Source: Hippopus hippopus
Taxonomy: Eukaryota > Mollusca > Bivalvia > Cardiida > Cardiidae
Assembly: GCA_946811185.2 (NCBI GenBank)
Contig: OX328101.1
Span: 27,326,122-27,390,121 of the forward strand
DNA: 64,000 nucleotides
Direction: 5' to 3'
A program made the position numbers and the translations under genes. The notes beneath the pieces are model-generated. The model was not told the DNA's origin, ran no database searches, and saw only the letters and a list, made by a program, of their open reading frames with translations. Each line of letters starts with the position of its first letter. Position 1 is the first letter of the stretch. Of this stretch, positions 1-10,999 are shown piece after piece.

Positions 1-50
1 TGCCTTGCTTGATATGATACATCAAGCCCCCTTTTGCCAGAGCATGGCTC
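1..50 (+). mobile_element. Family C MITE, right end only
   Basis: Ends CAGAGCATGGCTC, the family C terminal inverted repeat, preceded by the usual 'aagcccccttttgc'. The rest lies outside the window. Confidence 0.75.
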
Positions 51-65
51 ATATCTAACCAAAAA

Positions 66-236
66 GTTATAGCCAATCGTAAATACCTAAATAGAATCTA
101 GAGCGATTTCAAAGTTCTTATCGCCCGGTAAAAAAGAAGTCACCGTATCCGACAGCGTAGAGCCAAGATGCACGTTCTGTTCAATCTGATCTTGATCGAC
201 AAAACTGGCAATTAGTTGCTCAGCAACCGAAAACTA
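66..236 (+). repeat. Degenerate family A MITE
   Basis: A worn stem (gccaagatgcacgttctg..caatctgatcttgatc) with family A flanks. Both ends are eroded. It abuts the family B copy that follows. Confidence 0.45.
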
Positions 237-461
237 AACCCTTTACCACACGACAAATTTCATTCTCGTCGAAACTCAAACCATTTGTAGACAAGAAATT
301 AGAAGTTACTGCAAATCTGAAATTTGTCTTTCAAAGGATAGGAGACATTGTGGTTGAATGGGAAAATGCCGGTAACCAACATTTTCTTCGTGTCCTACGA
401 TGTATTCAGAAGCTTTTTCCTCAGGTTCGTCAAAACTCGGGATTATTTGGTAAAGGGTCAA
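234..461 (-). mobile_element. Family B MITE
   Basis: Starts CTAAACCCTTTACCACACGAC and ends GGTAAAGGGTCAA, so both TTAA ends carry one change. The stem is decayed (gggaaaatgccggtaacc / aacattttcttcg). Two short open frames here (348-530 and 350-589) come from this repeat and are not genes. Confidence 0.7.
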
Positions 462-812
462 AGGTTATTAATGCAGAGAATATTATTCCGCATGCCAAAG
501 AGAGAATTTTGTACAGCGGGAAGTCGATAGTGGATAGCGTTCCAATTTTGTGGCGGAGCGATACAGTGCTCAGTGCTCTCGGGCTGTGAACTCGAGTGAA
601 AATGAATGTTTGTTTTTAATTTACTGTTGTTTATGAATTTAAACCCGATGCGGATTTAAACAGATGTTTTCTTGCCTTTTCTCTGAAATCTAGACGGATA
701 TCTACGACGAGTGTTGGATATACGCAGTAAAGGTTAGTGTACAACGTTTTTTTTAATTGTACGAGTATATGATGTTAATGTAATTAATGGATATTTTCGG
801 TCAAATATATAT
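462..812. other. No recognisable feature
   Basis: AT-rich unique-looking sequence. I see no stem-loop, tandem repeat or convincing exon. Confidence 0.4.
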
Positions 813-1075
813 CGGCCATACTCTGGCAAAAAGGGGGGTTAATGCGACTCCGTTATTCATTATACCCAGCAAGTCTTTCACATAATTAAGAATCCCTAAA
901 ATTCATTTAGTCTGATGATTGGCAGAATCTGGGGGAAGAGTGGTCCTTGGACATCCAAAAAAGTAACAAATAGCAAACAATTTCGACCCATGTCAGCCTG
1001 CGCGGACTTCGCAAGCTGACATGGTTCAATACTTTTTGCAGATGCATTAAGCTTCCTTTTCACAGAGCAGAGCTC
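813..1075 (-). mobile_element. Family C MITE
   Basis: Starts GGCCATACTCTGGCAAAAAG and ends CACAGAGCAGAGCTC. The stem 'catgtcagcctgcgcggac / cgcaagctgacatg' is near the right end. Confidence 0.8.
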
Positions 1076-1240
1076 AATTGATGTAAATTTCGTGTTTATC
1101 CAAGGGTTTAGTTAGCTTCTTTCTGATCTGTTAAAAGAAACTCAGTAAAGATTGCCTGACAATACAGAAAATCATTATGAAGATATACTAAAACATTTTT
1201 TTGGGCACTGACGTTTGTACAGCAAATCATTTAATCCATG

Positions 1241-1437
1241 ACTCCTTTACCAAACCATCCCAATTTAACGACCCCAGGAAAGAAGGCTTTCCAAACATTG
1301 AGGGAATAAGGGAAATTCTCCTTTTCTAACAATCCTTAAGATGACAAATCTCACCCATTCACCCGCATCTCATCTGTCGTCTGCAAATGCTTTCAGTTCT
1401 GACAGGTCCAAAATTTTTGCCATGTGGTAGGGAGTAA
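1241..1437 (+). mobile_element. Family B MITE, stem reduced
   Basis: Has the order ctttaccaaacc.., aacgacccc.., tcgtctgcaaatgctttcag.., ggtagggagtaa. The central dyad is mostly lost (gggaaattctcc). Confidence 0.6.
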
Positions 1438-1484
1438 AAAGCAACAGAAAGTAAGTTTTCCACCAAAAGCCGAAGTTACTTATG

Positions 1485-1709
1485 TTAACCCTAAAGCTGA
1501 TAAGCCTGACTCACTGACCTTTTGCGGACAATGTAGATTAAGATCAGACTGCACAGAACGTGCAGTCTGATCTTGAATCTACAGTGTCCGATGAGGATAT
1601 CCAATAGTAATATATTTTTCTTCAAAAATGAATTTGGAATAATATTATTCGGGTTTTTACCGTCGGCTTAGAAGTTTTCATTTAACTTAATTAGCAGGAT
1701 AAGGGTTAA
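1485..1709 (-). mobile_element. Family A MITE, full length
   Basis: TTAA at both ends (TTAACCCTAAAG..GGATAAGGGTTAA). Stem GATCAGACTGCAC/GTGCAGTCTGATC around 1533-1575. At 225 bp it is the longest copy, from a small insertion in the AT-rich arm. Confidence 0.88.
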
Positions 1710-1840
1710 TTATCTTGACGACACGAGTATCCAGAACAATGATTTGGGTAAGGAAAGAAATTTATCCTTTAGTATCAGCCCGCATCTACGTATCTGATAC
1801 TGTGGCCATACTAACTTACATTTCTTTCATGTGTCCTACT

Positions 1841-1923
1841 TTCCAAATTCTAAACTAGCAATCTGATTGGCTGAGGGAAAATGTGTCAGCCAATCAGATG
1901 ACTTGCCTTGGAATTTAGAATTA
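1841..1923. repeat. Short palindrome with CTGATTGGCTGA arms
   Basis: Arms ttccaaattcta..atctgattggctga and tcagccaatcagat..tggaatttagaa pair closely. It resembles the centre of family E. The next family A copy begins at its right edge, at TTAA 1921. Confidence 0.6.
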
Positions 1924-2140
1924 ACTCTTATCCTGCTAAATAAGTAATAAGTAAGTAAATAGTAAGCCTATAGTAAAAAAAAACCCTGAATAATGCTATT
2001 TTAAACTTATTCTTTGGAGAAAAATATCTCCTTATCGGACAGTGTAGATCCAAGATCAGACTGCACGTTCTGTGCAGTCTGATCTTGATCTATACTTTCC
2101 GCAAAAGATCAGTGAGTCGCGCTTAGCTGTCTAAGAACTA
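1921..2140 (+). mobile_element. Family A MITE, right end worn
   Basis: Starts TTAACTCTTATCCTGC and has an intact stem. The right end reads ctgtctaagaactaa instead of gcctaagggttaa. A short 'aagtaa' run is expanded near the left end. Confidence 0.82.
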
Positions 2141-2148
2141 AATGGTTG

Positions 2149-2357
2149 TTAACCCATAGGCTGCTAAGCGCGACTCACTGACCTTTCGCGGACAATGTAG
2201 ATCAAGATCAGACTGCACAGAACGTGCAGTCTGATCTTGGATCTACACTGTCCGATAAGGAGATACTATTTCCCAAAATATAACTTTGAAATAGCATTAT
2301 TTGGGTTTTTACCAACGAATTGAAAATTTCTATTTAGTTATTTAGGACAAGGGTTAA
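2149..2357 (-). mobile_element. Family A MITE, full length
   Basis: TTAACCCATAGGCTGC..GGACAAGGGTTAA, 209 bp, with an intact stem. It stands 8 bp from the preceding copy in opposite orientation, so the two form a large inverted pair. Confidence 0.88.
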
Positions 2358-3059
2358 AATGGCCCCTGGTTTCATACTGCCTCGTTCTCGTGTTTTAGAG
2401 GTATTTTCCTTTGACATAATTTCTTATGACTTACTTGTTTTACAGACCGGAATACAACATAAAAATAATTATCTTCGTTCAAGCTGTTTTCCCTTTGAAC
2501 TCCATGTCATCAAAGACAGCCATCATCTCTAATGAGACAATTGATTATTGAACATGGCTAAAATGAATCTTATGAAAATAAAACTGTGCGGAAGAGAGCT
2601 GGCAAAGATCAGACGGCATATACATGCTGTCTGATCTATATCTACCCTCTTTGCACAGGAAGTATACAAAGAAAGGAAGATGCGGGGTATAGTTATAGAT
2701 ATGTGGACTCACCAATTGAGATGTTCATAGGCTTCGTCAAAAGTGATTTGATTGGCTGTTTCGTTGACGCTCAGTAACCAATAGTTTCAGTTAACTGATG
2801 TCGGTTTTGCAAGTGCACTTTCTCTTTACTTTATTTCCGGCTGTCGCAGATCGTAGACTTTACATGAAATATCTTGTAGAATTCAATTGAAGGATAAATT
2901 CAGGGGTGTTTTTTTTTCTAGTTTTTCGAAGTAAAGTTGCCAACTTTTTTCTAGTTATACAATACATCTTTTTCCAGGAACTTTAAAAGATTGTAATACA
3001 ACATCAAATTAATATCTTATAAGTGTACATACTTTTACAGGGTATCAATGAAAATAATT
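2358..3059. other. Mostly unique sequence with one family A-like hairpin
   Basis: At about 2605-2660, 'gatcagacggcatatacatgc' style arms (gatcagacggcat / atgctgtctgatc) followed by a ctaccctctttgc tail form a diverged A-type hairpin. Nothing else is recognised. Confidence 0.4.
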
Positions 3060-3215
3060 AAACCTTGCAATTCGACCCCAACATTGTTTACAATTGTCAG
3101 CCAGTTGGCCTTTAAATTTCGGTTATCTAAAATAACCGGTTATTTTCTGCTGCCACGGTGCATGGGATTTTCTGAAGATTACTAGTATAATGTACGTTTT
3201 GGTACAAAAAAAAAA
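3060..3215 (+). repeat. Dispersed repeat shared with 27590-27700
   Basis: The strings 'gcaattcgaccccaacattgttta' (broken here into its parts: gcaatt, gacccc, attgttta) and 'gccttta..tctaaaaataa' recur in the same order near 27.6 kb. Family unknown. Confidence 0.45.
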
Positions 3216-3297
3216 AAATCCGCATGGGAACTTAAACAGGCGCGTGGCTGTGTACATGAAGACCTGTTTGTAGAGAAAGCATTCTGCAGAAGTGGTG

Positions 3298-3522
3298 TTA
3301 AATCCTGTACCCTACGATAGCGATTTTTAACGACCCTGGGGGCGAAGCCTTTTGAAAACATTGTGGGAAAAGGAGAAAATGCTGGTAACCAGCATTTTCT
3401 CCTTTTCCCACAACATTTTCTATCCTACCACCATTTTACCATCCGGTCAATATTTAATTTATCGTCTGCAAATGCTGTCAATTTGTACCAGTCCAAAATT
3501 TTGACATTTGGTAAAGAGTTAA
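3298..3522 (+). mobile_element. Family B MITE, full length
   Basis: TTAAATCCTGTACCCTAC..GGTAAAGAGTTAA. The stem at about 3352-3415 is near-perfect around tgctggtaaccagca. Confidence 0.82.
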
Positions 3523-3726
3523 GTCTTTACCGCTAACGAAATTCAAGCTTTGTCCAAGTTTAAAACGTTTCCAAGCAATAACTCACATGTGACTCTAATG
3601 ACGAAGCTGAGTTTTAAAGTGTATGGAAAAAAAAAAGATTGCGGAAAAAGAGAAAATGCTAGTGTTCAGCATCAACTCCTTCTTCGACATAACTTTCAAA
3701 TCTTCTTTTCGGCAAGGTACTTTTAA
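3523..3726 (-). repeat. Degenerate family B copy
   Basis: Follows the family B(-) order: gtctttaccg, tttgtccaagttt, gagaaaatgctagtgttcagcat, cttcttttcggc. Heavily mutated. It sits between two better copies. Confidence 0.5.
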
Positions 3727-3958
3727 CAACTCTTTACCAAACAGTCCCGAGTTTTAACGACCCAGAAGAGAGAAGTCTTTTGAAAACATTTTTGAAAAAG
3801 GAGAAAATGCTGGTAACCAGCATTTTCTCCTTTTTCAAAAATGTTTTCTACCCTTTCAAAAACAAATCTCAAATTTTGAGTTGCAGTTATTTTGTCGTCT
3901 GCAAAAGCTTTGAATTTAGACATGTGAAAAATGTTTCGTTTGGTATTTAAAGAGTTAA
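3727..3958 (+). mobile_element. Family B MITE with symmetric stem changes
   Basis: CAACTCTTTACC..AAAGAGTTAA. Both arms carry the same three substitutions against other copies: CATTTTTGAAAAAGG is matched by CCTTTTTCAAAAATG, where most copies have CATTGTGGGAAAAGG. The stem is therefore a perfect 37-bp dyad. Confidence 0.85.
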
Positions 3959-4215
3959 ACAAAGGATTCCTGGTGAAAGGTTAACGATATTTAGTAAACT
4001 GTGTAGAATTTCTTAAATTTCTCATACAAACATTATGAAAAATTTCTTATGTACAGAAATTTTCTGTTCCCATGGTTCATTGGATCTTTTGATATTAGGT
4101 AGATGAAAACTGATAAAACTTTTAAAACTTCTTTAAAAAGAAATAAAAAGGGGCGTGTGTTTGAGTACCATTCCGAACTTTTGACAGAAAATAACTGACT
4201 GTTGAATAATATTTT

Positions 4216-4707
4216 AACCATGCCCTGGGAAAGGGAGATTTAATACTTCTCCATGATGTATCATACCAAGCCATTCATCACGTTATTATGGATCCATAAG
4301 GTCCATTTTGTTCAACCCTTTCCCAAACAATCCTTGGTGTTAACGACCCTGAAGTAGAAGCCTTTGAAAACCTTATGGGAAAAGGAGAAAATGCTGGTAA
4401 CCAGCATTTTCTCCTTTTCCCACAAGGTTTTCTACACTTTCGCTGGACAATTGCCATCATTTAAATTATTAATCAGCTAAATTTAATATGTTGTCTGCAA
4501 ATGCTCTCAATTTGGACAAGTCTAACATTTTGTCGTTTGGTAAAGAGTTAATAACCAACTGAATCACGAGGTAATTTCAAAGGGTCCTTGGACGTACAGA
4601 AAAAATTCAAAGTACTAAAAGTTTCGACTCATTTCAGCTTGCGCGGACTGCGCAGTCTAATTCTTTTTGCAGATGCATTTAAAACCCCTTTTCACAGAGC
4701 TTGGCTC
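4216..4707 (-). mobile_element. Family C MITE split by a family B insertion
   Basis: Left part 4216-4311 (CCATGCCCTGGGAAAGG..ggatccataaggtccattttg). Right part 4552-4707 (aaccaactgaatcacgagg.., stem gcttgcgcggactgcgcag, ..TTCACAGAGCTTGGCTC). Joining the parts restores the normal C order seen at 35954-36214. Confidence 0.8.
4312..4551 (+). mobile_element. Family B MITE nested in family C
   Basis: TCAACCCTTTCCC..GGTAAAGAGTTAA, 240 bp with a strong stem. Its outer CCTT/AAGG stem base is changed on both arms (AACCTT..AAGGTT instead of AACATT..AATGTT). Confidence 0.85.
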
Positions 4708-4853
4708 ATTTCATATCATCCAATAAATTTCGGTGGGTATTTAAATTCTTGACAGGAATATTGCTTTAAATGCAACCTTATCTTTTCGAATCAAGACTGT
4801 TTCCTATACCGGAAATAGATTTCTTGAAAGTTTGGCAATTTAATGGGAGATTA

Positions 4854-5084
4854 TTAAACCCTTTACCACATGGTAATATTTTAGACGTGTCCAAATTAAT
4901 ATGATTTGTAGGCCACAATTTAATAGTGGTTCAAATGATAGGATTTGTCTTTAAAAGGGTGGAAAACCTTGTGGGAAAAGGAGAAAATGCTGGTTACCAG
5001 CATTTTCTTCTTTTCCCACAATGTTTTGCAAAAGCCTTCTTCATCAGAGTCGTAAAAAGGCGGTATTGTATGGTAAAGGGTTAA
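4854..5084 (-). mobile_element. Family B MITE, full length
   Basis: TTAAACCCTTTACCACATGG..GGTAAAGGGTTAA, 231 bp, with TTAA intact at both ends and a strong stem at about 4965-5030. Confidence 0.88.
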
Positions 5085-5315
5085 AACCTATAACAGAGGA
5101 ACAGAGAGTGTAAACCAAGACCAGACTGCACGTATCCACAGTCTCATCTTGGTCTTCACACTTCGCCAAATGCATATGGTAGGATGTATGGTAGGATTAG
5201 GGTTAAAAGAGAATCAGGCAAAGATCAAGATCAGAATACACTTAAACTATGCACTGTCTGATCTAGATCTACACTCTCCGCTAAATGCATCCATGACAGA
5301 ATGAAGGTTAATCGA
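5085..5315. repeat. Two diverged family A-like hairpins in series
   Basis: The first (about 5105-5165) has agaccagactgcacg / cagtctcatcttggtct arms and ends ggattagggttaa (5203-5206). The second (about 5222-5285) has aagatcagaatac / actgtctgatcta arms and ends gaaggttaat. They are an A subfamily with different loops. Confidence 0.5.
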
Positions 5316-5924
5316 AAATACGGTGTATAATAAGATCAGACGGTACGTATACACTTGCTTATCTTTTGTCACCATTTTCTGTTAAATGTAACTATAGTCG
5401 TATAGTCGTGTATAACGTCACTAGAAAAAAAAAGAACAAGATGTAGATCGAGATCAGACTGAATATATATGTAAATCCTATTCTATCAAAATTCTGCAAG
5501 TTTACGCAAGAAGCACGGCAAGTTAAGGGCAATTGAATAAGTATACCTGACAGAAAGTGCACTAGATTACTGACGACGATAAACTGTGAGAGAAATTATA
5601 ACTCTTTCAGGGCCACAGGCGAAAATAGGGACTTTTGTGGACGGTGTAGATCCAAGATCAGACTGCAGAGAACGTTGTTCTGACAAGCCTATGACATATT
5701 AGCTCTTTCTTAGTTTCATTGACTTGTACTTTTTAACTGTCGAAAGAGTTCGAGATAAAATTAACGGTAGCGTGGAATTTTAATTTGATCAGGTGGTAGA
5801 TAAAATTTTATGTTTTGGGGAATTAATCTTAAGAGTTCAAATTCTAAACATTTCTGATTTAAATCCTTAATACCAATTCGAAAACCGGTCCTTCCCCTGA
5901 ATACCCAGATTTGCTTATATATTT
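5316..5924. other. Low-information stretch with family A scraps
   Basis: Half-stems occur at about 5440-5470 (tagatcgagatcagactg) and 5635-5690 (gtagatccaagatcagactgc, with the second arm missing). No exon-like sequence is seen. Confidence 0.4.
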
Positions 5925-6198
5925 GAGCTACACTCTGGCAAAAGGGGGGTTTAATGCATCTCTGTGATGCGTGATACCGATCGAATCATCACATAATTAT
6001 GGAATCATAAAATTTATAAACTCCATTTTGTCCAACAACCGACTGAATCTTGAAGTAGACTGGTCTTTTAACATGCATAAAAAAATGAACAATCGCAAAA
6101 AGTTTCGACCCATGTCAGCCTGCGCGGACTGCGCAGGCTGACATGGGTCCATTATTTTTCGCAAATGCATGAAGCCCCCTTTTCACAGAACATAGTTC
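5925..6198 (-). mobile_element. Family C MITE
   Basis: GAGCTACACTCTGGCAAAAG..TTCACAGAACATAGTTC with a perfect stem catgtcagcctgcgcggac / gcgcaggctgacatg at about 6112-6146. Confidence 0.85.
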
Positions 6199-6329
6199 AT
6201 TTCGTCTCTCCAGAATTCGTATGTAGATGAGATCATTCGAAATAATGGAATTTGGAAAATTTGTTTCCGGCAGTTAAAACTGCCAAATTCTTACAGATTT
6301 ATGTCTGCTAGAATATTTTTTCAATTATT

Positions 6330-6395
6330 CTAGAATGTAAACCCAAGATCAGATTTAATGTTCTAGGCAGTTTGATCTTGACCTACAACGTCCGA
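6330..6395 (+). repeat. Family A-like hairpin, isolated
   Basis: tgtaaacccaagatcagat..gcagtttgatcttgacctaca: a decayed A-type stem without recognisable ends. Confidence 0.45.
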
Positions 6396-7221
6396 ATATT
6401 GCACGTTATGTGGTTGACTATAGTCTAACGAATTAGTGTGTCTATACGACTGTAGGCTCTCGTTTATTATAACGAATTTGTGGTCTTTTTACTTGAAACT
6501 GTGAATTTCGAAATTCCTGTAAATTTTAAGAATAAAGAAACTTGAAAAGGAGATCGTGTCTTTGGTATGATAAAAGAAAAAGCAAGCATAAATAGGTACA
6601 TAGACATTTTTTTAGCATCACGCCAGATCCGATCATCTCTAATGAGTAAAGATCTTGTGTAAATTATAAAGAGAAAATGAGGCCACTTCAGTCATTGAAA
6701 TAAAAGGGTACTTTTATAACGAGATGATCTAAAAACTGAATGCTCTGCTCTGCTCATATAAATAATTTCGCTAAATTTGATTGAAAAAGGAGGTCTGAAT
6801 ATTAATAGGGTCTTTTAGATGAGGTATTCTTTTCGTAGTTTATTCATGTTTTCGATCTCACAATGTTTTTTTAACCCATGTGTAACTTCTCACATGGATA
6901 TCCCAAAACAGTAAGCATATTTTGACGATAGTAATATCTTAAAAATAATGTTTAATCCTTTTAAGAAGAAGATGATTGAGATATTCGGCAGCAATTGTTT
7001 TCTGTCTTCACTTGCCCTTTCCATCCTTTAATGAATGCATTCGCATTTACCGGTAGAAAAAGATTAAAAAAAAAAGTTACCGTTCATAGCAAATGGTCTC
7101 GCATTAACACGTGTGAGACACAGAACATAATTCTGAAGTCTGGCACTACATTGTACGTCAAAATATAGGCCAGCAATAAAATAACCTGGATTCATTCATA
7201 CTTCCTGTTGCTAAATAGCTG
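6396..7221. other. No recognisable feature
   Basis: AT-rich sequence. A small dyad, ttaacccatgtgtaac..cacatgg (about 6871-6900), is the only structure seen. Confidence 0.4.
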
Positions 7222-7433
7222 TTAAGCCTTATACCGATGAAAAAGTGAAATGAAATTTTCAAACCGATAGTAAGAAACCAAATTTTGCTGTTTTATAGGT
7301 AATTCTTTGGGAAAAGTATCTAGTTATCGGACTGTGTAGATCCAAGATCAGACTGCACGTTTTGTGCAGTCTGATCTTGATCTACACTGTCCGCAAAAGG
7401 TCAGTGAGTCGCGCTTAGCAGCCTAAGGGTTAA
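7222..7433 (+). mobile_element. Family A MITE, full length
   Basis: TTAAGCCTTATACC..GCCTAAGGGTTAA, 212 bp, stem at about 7337-7393 intact with loop ttttg. Confidence 0.87.
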
Positions 7434-7626
7434 AAATTTATTTTTGGCATGGTGCACAAGGATCTTTCATTTTGTATAGAGCCTGAGAAAAGCAGTACGT
7501 GCGGTTTGTAGTTTGGCACAGATTTTGATTAAATGACACTAATTCTGGACACCTTTTGACTCATTCCTCCCATTGCTTTCTTTGGCACACTTTAAACATT
7601 ACAGGACAGAGGAGGATCAAACTTTT

Positions 7627-7744
7627 AATCCATCCATCCATCCATGCATCCATCCATCCACTCACCCAACCACCCACTCACTCACTCGTTCGCTCGCTCG
7701 CTCGCTCGTTCGTTCATTCATTCATTCATTCATTCATTCATTCC
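7627..7744. repeat. Compound tetranucleotide microsatellite
   Basis: Runs of (atcc)n, (actc)n, (gctc)n, (gttc)n and (attc)n follow one another, each one base from its neighbour. The overlapping Ser/His-rich open frames at 7556-7824 are artefacts of this repeat. Confidence 0.9.
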
Positions 7745-7771
7745 AATTTTCTCTCTTACATCTGAAACCGT

Positions 7772-7979
7772 ATAACCCTATCCTCCTAATTACATACAAG
7801 AAAAAACTTTCAAGCCGTTATTAAAATAATAACGGTATTTTAAACTTATTTTTGGTGAAAAATATCTCCTAAACGGACAGTGTAGATCCAAGATCAGACT
7901 GCACGTTCTGTGCAGTCTGATCTTGATCTACACTGCCCGCATAAGGTCAGAGAGTCGCGCTTAGCAGCTTAAGGGTTGA
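7772..7979 (+). mobile_element. Family A MITE
   Basis: Starts ATAACCCTATCCTCC and ends GCTTAAGGGTTGA. The stem is intact. The end bases have each drifted from TTAA. Confidence 0.78.
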
Positions 7980-8933
7980 AGGTGCTAAAACGAGAAGTCT
8001 CGAGTAAGATGGTCGGAATTCATTCCCTCACAAAATACAGTTATATAGGCACTGTAAATCGGCTGTTAACTCATTAACGACTGCAACAAGAGATTTAAGA
8101 CAGACTGTTTGGAACACGGTCACGTGAAATTTAGAAACACAACATCATGAAGGGTTTATTCAGTTCGTTGCTACATTTGGAAACATTGTGACAACACATT
8201 AAGAAATTACTTGTCACGAGCAATTTATCCTTGTGTAGCAGTGTTTTCATATTTTGTGATCTGTTGCAGTATCCAAAGAGTCGTTTATAATGAGCAATAG
8301 GTTAATACGTGGTCTCATTAGTAAACGTCATTTTTCGCCATCATTTGCATACAGAATGAGATAGTTTTTTGTTGGTTTGTGATGCTGAAAGTTTACGTCT
8401 AATAGACTAACAACCACAAAGTACGCGGTAATCATGACCAATGCTGACTCATAATGTACTGGAACAGAAAATGATATTAATTACACAAATACAAAGTGAA
8501 AACAGTGTGAAAAAAAGATAAATTTTACAAGCATCATTTCGCCATTATTTACACACAAGATAAGACACGTAGGTCTATATTTTTGGGTTTTGTGCAGCTG
8601 AAATATTTACAAATAATAAAGAAATTACAAATACGCTGGAATAAGTATGCCTTCTCCTTACTAATCCTTAAACTTCTAAATAAATGAAACAAATATTTTT
8701 ACTCAATAGTAAAACACTAAAATAGCATTTTTTAAAATTAGAACCCTTTTATATAAATACACACCTCCTTCCCATATTCTTTTTATGACGCGTCCTTGTG
8801 CCCGAAAAACTCCTAAACGTTACAAGAAAAGGGCCTATTCTGTAATTACTGCAAAAGGACGTTATATACAAAAAGGAAATAGTTCTTTCTTATTCTTAAT
8901 ACTTCCTTCGTTTGCTTGATCGAATAAAGTTTC
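7980..8933. other. Unique-looking sequence with a faint ~200-bp duplication
   Basis: About 8327-8440 (gtcatttttcgccatcatttgcatacag..) and 8527-8645 (gcatcatttcgccattatttacacacaag..) align in order with many differences, including a shared 'ctgaaa..tttac' and 'acaaa.tacgc' block. No coding signal. Confidence 0.4.
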
Positions 8934-9175
8934 ACGCCATTTTCCTCATTACCGCGGCGGCAAGGGCACCTATCCATGCGTTCCTGGAGCTTCTTTCATT
9001 AGTTCTTCGCACAATACTCGTCCCAAACCACTGGCTGATTTTCGAAACAATGATCGCGATCAGAGAGGACTGAATCCTGCCGCAATCTGGGGAAATTTAC
9101 GGGACTGAGGACTTGAACTAGCAACCCCCTTTTTTTAACCTTTGTATGTTACCGACTGGGCAACCGGGTTCGGCT
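8934..9175 (-). mobile_element. tRNA-derived SINE, reverse
   Basis: Read in reverse, a tRNA-like head (about 9100-9175, with B-box remains ggttgctagttcaagtcc) is followed by the body gaaagaagctccagg and catggataggtgcccttg. The same body occurs at 13400, 41751, 52785 and 58978. Confidence 0.65.
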
Positions 9176-9261
9176 ATTCTTGGGTCCTGTCCATGGGTTC
9201 AGTTTGAATGACTAATCAGGAATTTCCAGATAATTATTAGGGTCTTAGGAGATTAATAATA

Positions 9262-9513
9262 GAGTCATACTCCGTGAAAAGGGGGTTTAATGCATCTTCT
9301 AACAAAAGTGTCGATCTATGTCAGCAGGCTGACTTGGAATGAAACTTATTGCTATTTGTAAATTTTCTGCATGCCCAAGGAGCATATGGTTCTTATAATA
9401 CCTCATGATTCAGTCAGTTCTGAGACAAAAAGGATTTTATGGATCTATAATTTGTGATGTCTTGCTTGGTATAATACATCACGAAGATACATTAAACCCC
9501 CTTTTGTCAGAGC
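9262..9513 (+). mobile_element. Family C MITE, stem shortened
   Basis: GAGTCATACTCCGTGAAAAG..CCCCCTTTTGTCAGAGC. The stem core is reduced to atgtcagcaggctgac, so most of the GC-rich loop region is deleted. The right terminal bases are missing where family A begins. Confidence 0.72.
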
Positions 9514-9515
9514 GA

Positions 9516-9729
9516 TTAACCCTTATCCTGCTGATTAAGTTAAATGAAACTTTCAAGCCGATAGAAAAAAAAGTCGAACAATTCTATTTCAAACATAATA
9601 TTTGGAGAAAAGTATCTGCTTGTCGGGCAGTGTAGATACAGGATCAGACTGCACGTTCTGTGCAGTCTGATCTTGATCTGCACTGTCCGCAAAAGGTCAG
9701 TGAGTCGCGCTTAACAGCCTAAGGGTTAA
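9516..9729 (+). mobile_element. Family A MITE, full length
   Basis: TTAACCCTTATCCTGC..CCTAAGGGTTAA, 214 bp, intact stem. It lies directly at the right end of a family C copy. Confidence 0.9.
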
Positions 9730-9982
9730 GAAGCAAAGTACAACAAGTACTACAAAGGTTAGCCTCTTCAAAGATAACATCTACGAAGCACCGTTAACTC
9801 ATTATCAGACGAAGTCGGTGTAGGCGATCGAAGTAATGGCTGTTTTGATTCTATCTCTATGCTTGATGACCTCGTTGATCTTTAACAAATTAACTCCTGC
9901 CGAACAGCATTGAAAACGTTGTGGCTGAAGGCGATATTACTCGTACGATTCCATCTCAAATATGATATCTTTTAGAGGACCG

Positions 9983-10211
9983 TTAACCCTTTACCCGCGA
10001 CAAAACGTAAGACTTGCCGAAATTGAAAGCATTTGCAGATGACAATTTAAATTTGGCTCCAATGATGAAATTTGTCTTTGAAAGAGTTGAAAACATTGTA
10101 GGAAGAAGGAGAAAATGCTGGGTTCCAGCATTTTCTCCTTTTCCCCCACAACGTTTTCAACTGTTTCTTCCTCAGGGTCGTCACAAGTCGGGATTGTGTG
10201 GTTAGAGTTAA
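9983..10211 (-). mobile_element. Family B MITE, full length
   Basis: TTAACCCTTTACCCGCGAC..GGTTAGAGTTAA, 229 bp. Stem ggagaaaatgctggg / ccagcattttctcc at about 10110-10142. Confidence 0.85.
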
Positions 10212-10999
10212 CTCATAATCAAACTAAAGCCTGTAGGGAAAAACAAAGTAACGTTACGGACAAGTATAGCCGACGAGACTAATCAGTGTGCACGGGTCAT
10301 TTCGATTCTATCTCTAGTGCTTGATTGGTTTCTAGATCTCTGTGTAAATGTGACCCTGTTGACCTTTTCATGCTGCCAGAGTGATTAATAATTGTTACGG
10401 ATCTTGCTGATCAAAAGTTATAACATTTATCATTTAAAAACTGGTATCATTTTAGCTCAACAACTTTCGTGAACTGTAATCTCGGATAGGTTTGAAACAG
10501 AGTCAGGTCGGGTCATAAAGTAGGTGACTGAGACAAATCTTTGAAAAACCCTGTGTACACTGTAGAGTTCACATTTTCAATAACCATGACACTTGGTCAG
10601 AATCTTTTTCTTAATGATATCTTAAAGGAGTTTGGAAATGGCTAACCTCTGCTCAAATGCAGATCATTAGGGCAACTCCTAGAAAAAAAAGCCCGTTGTG
10701 TTTACACTTGTGTTTACATGTTCTTCGTCCAATGTACATGAATCTTTGTGCTGGTGTTTGAGCTTCTTGTTCTTTTATAGAGCCCCAAACAATTCTAAAA
10801 GCCATATTAGAACAGAACCAGGTAGAGATCTTGTTCTTCATCTAGATATGCTGCCATTGAACCTTTAATTCAGTTAACAGTTTACGGGTTAAAGTATAGA
10901 ATCTGTTCTCTTGACACCATAGTTCGATGTTCGGTTGTAGCACTTGTAATGTGAAAATATCATTCTATAGGGCCTTGCAAGGACCCAGCCTGTAATTGA
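10212..10999. other. No recognisable gene
   Basis: A weak local echo: 'attctatctctagtgcttgat' parts near 10305 repeat 'attctatctctatgcttgat' parts near 9848. Otherwise there is nothing to call. Confidence 0.35.

Noticed and set aside
2149..2357. Hairpins as bacterial-type terminators
   Set aside because: The stems recur in dozens of copies with TTAA ends, so they are mobile-element parts.
7556..7824. His/Ser-rich frames
   Set aside because: Direct translation of a tetranucleotide microsatellite.
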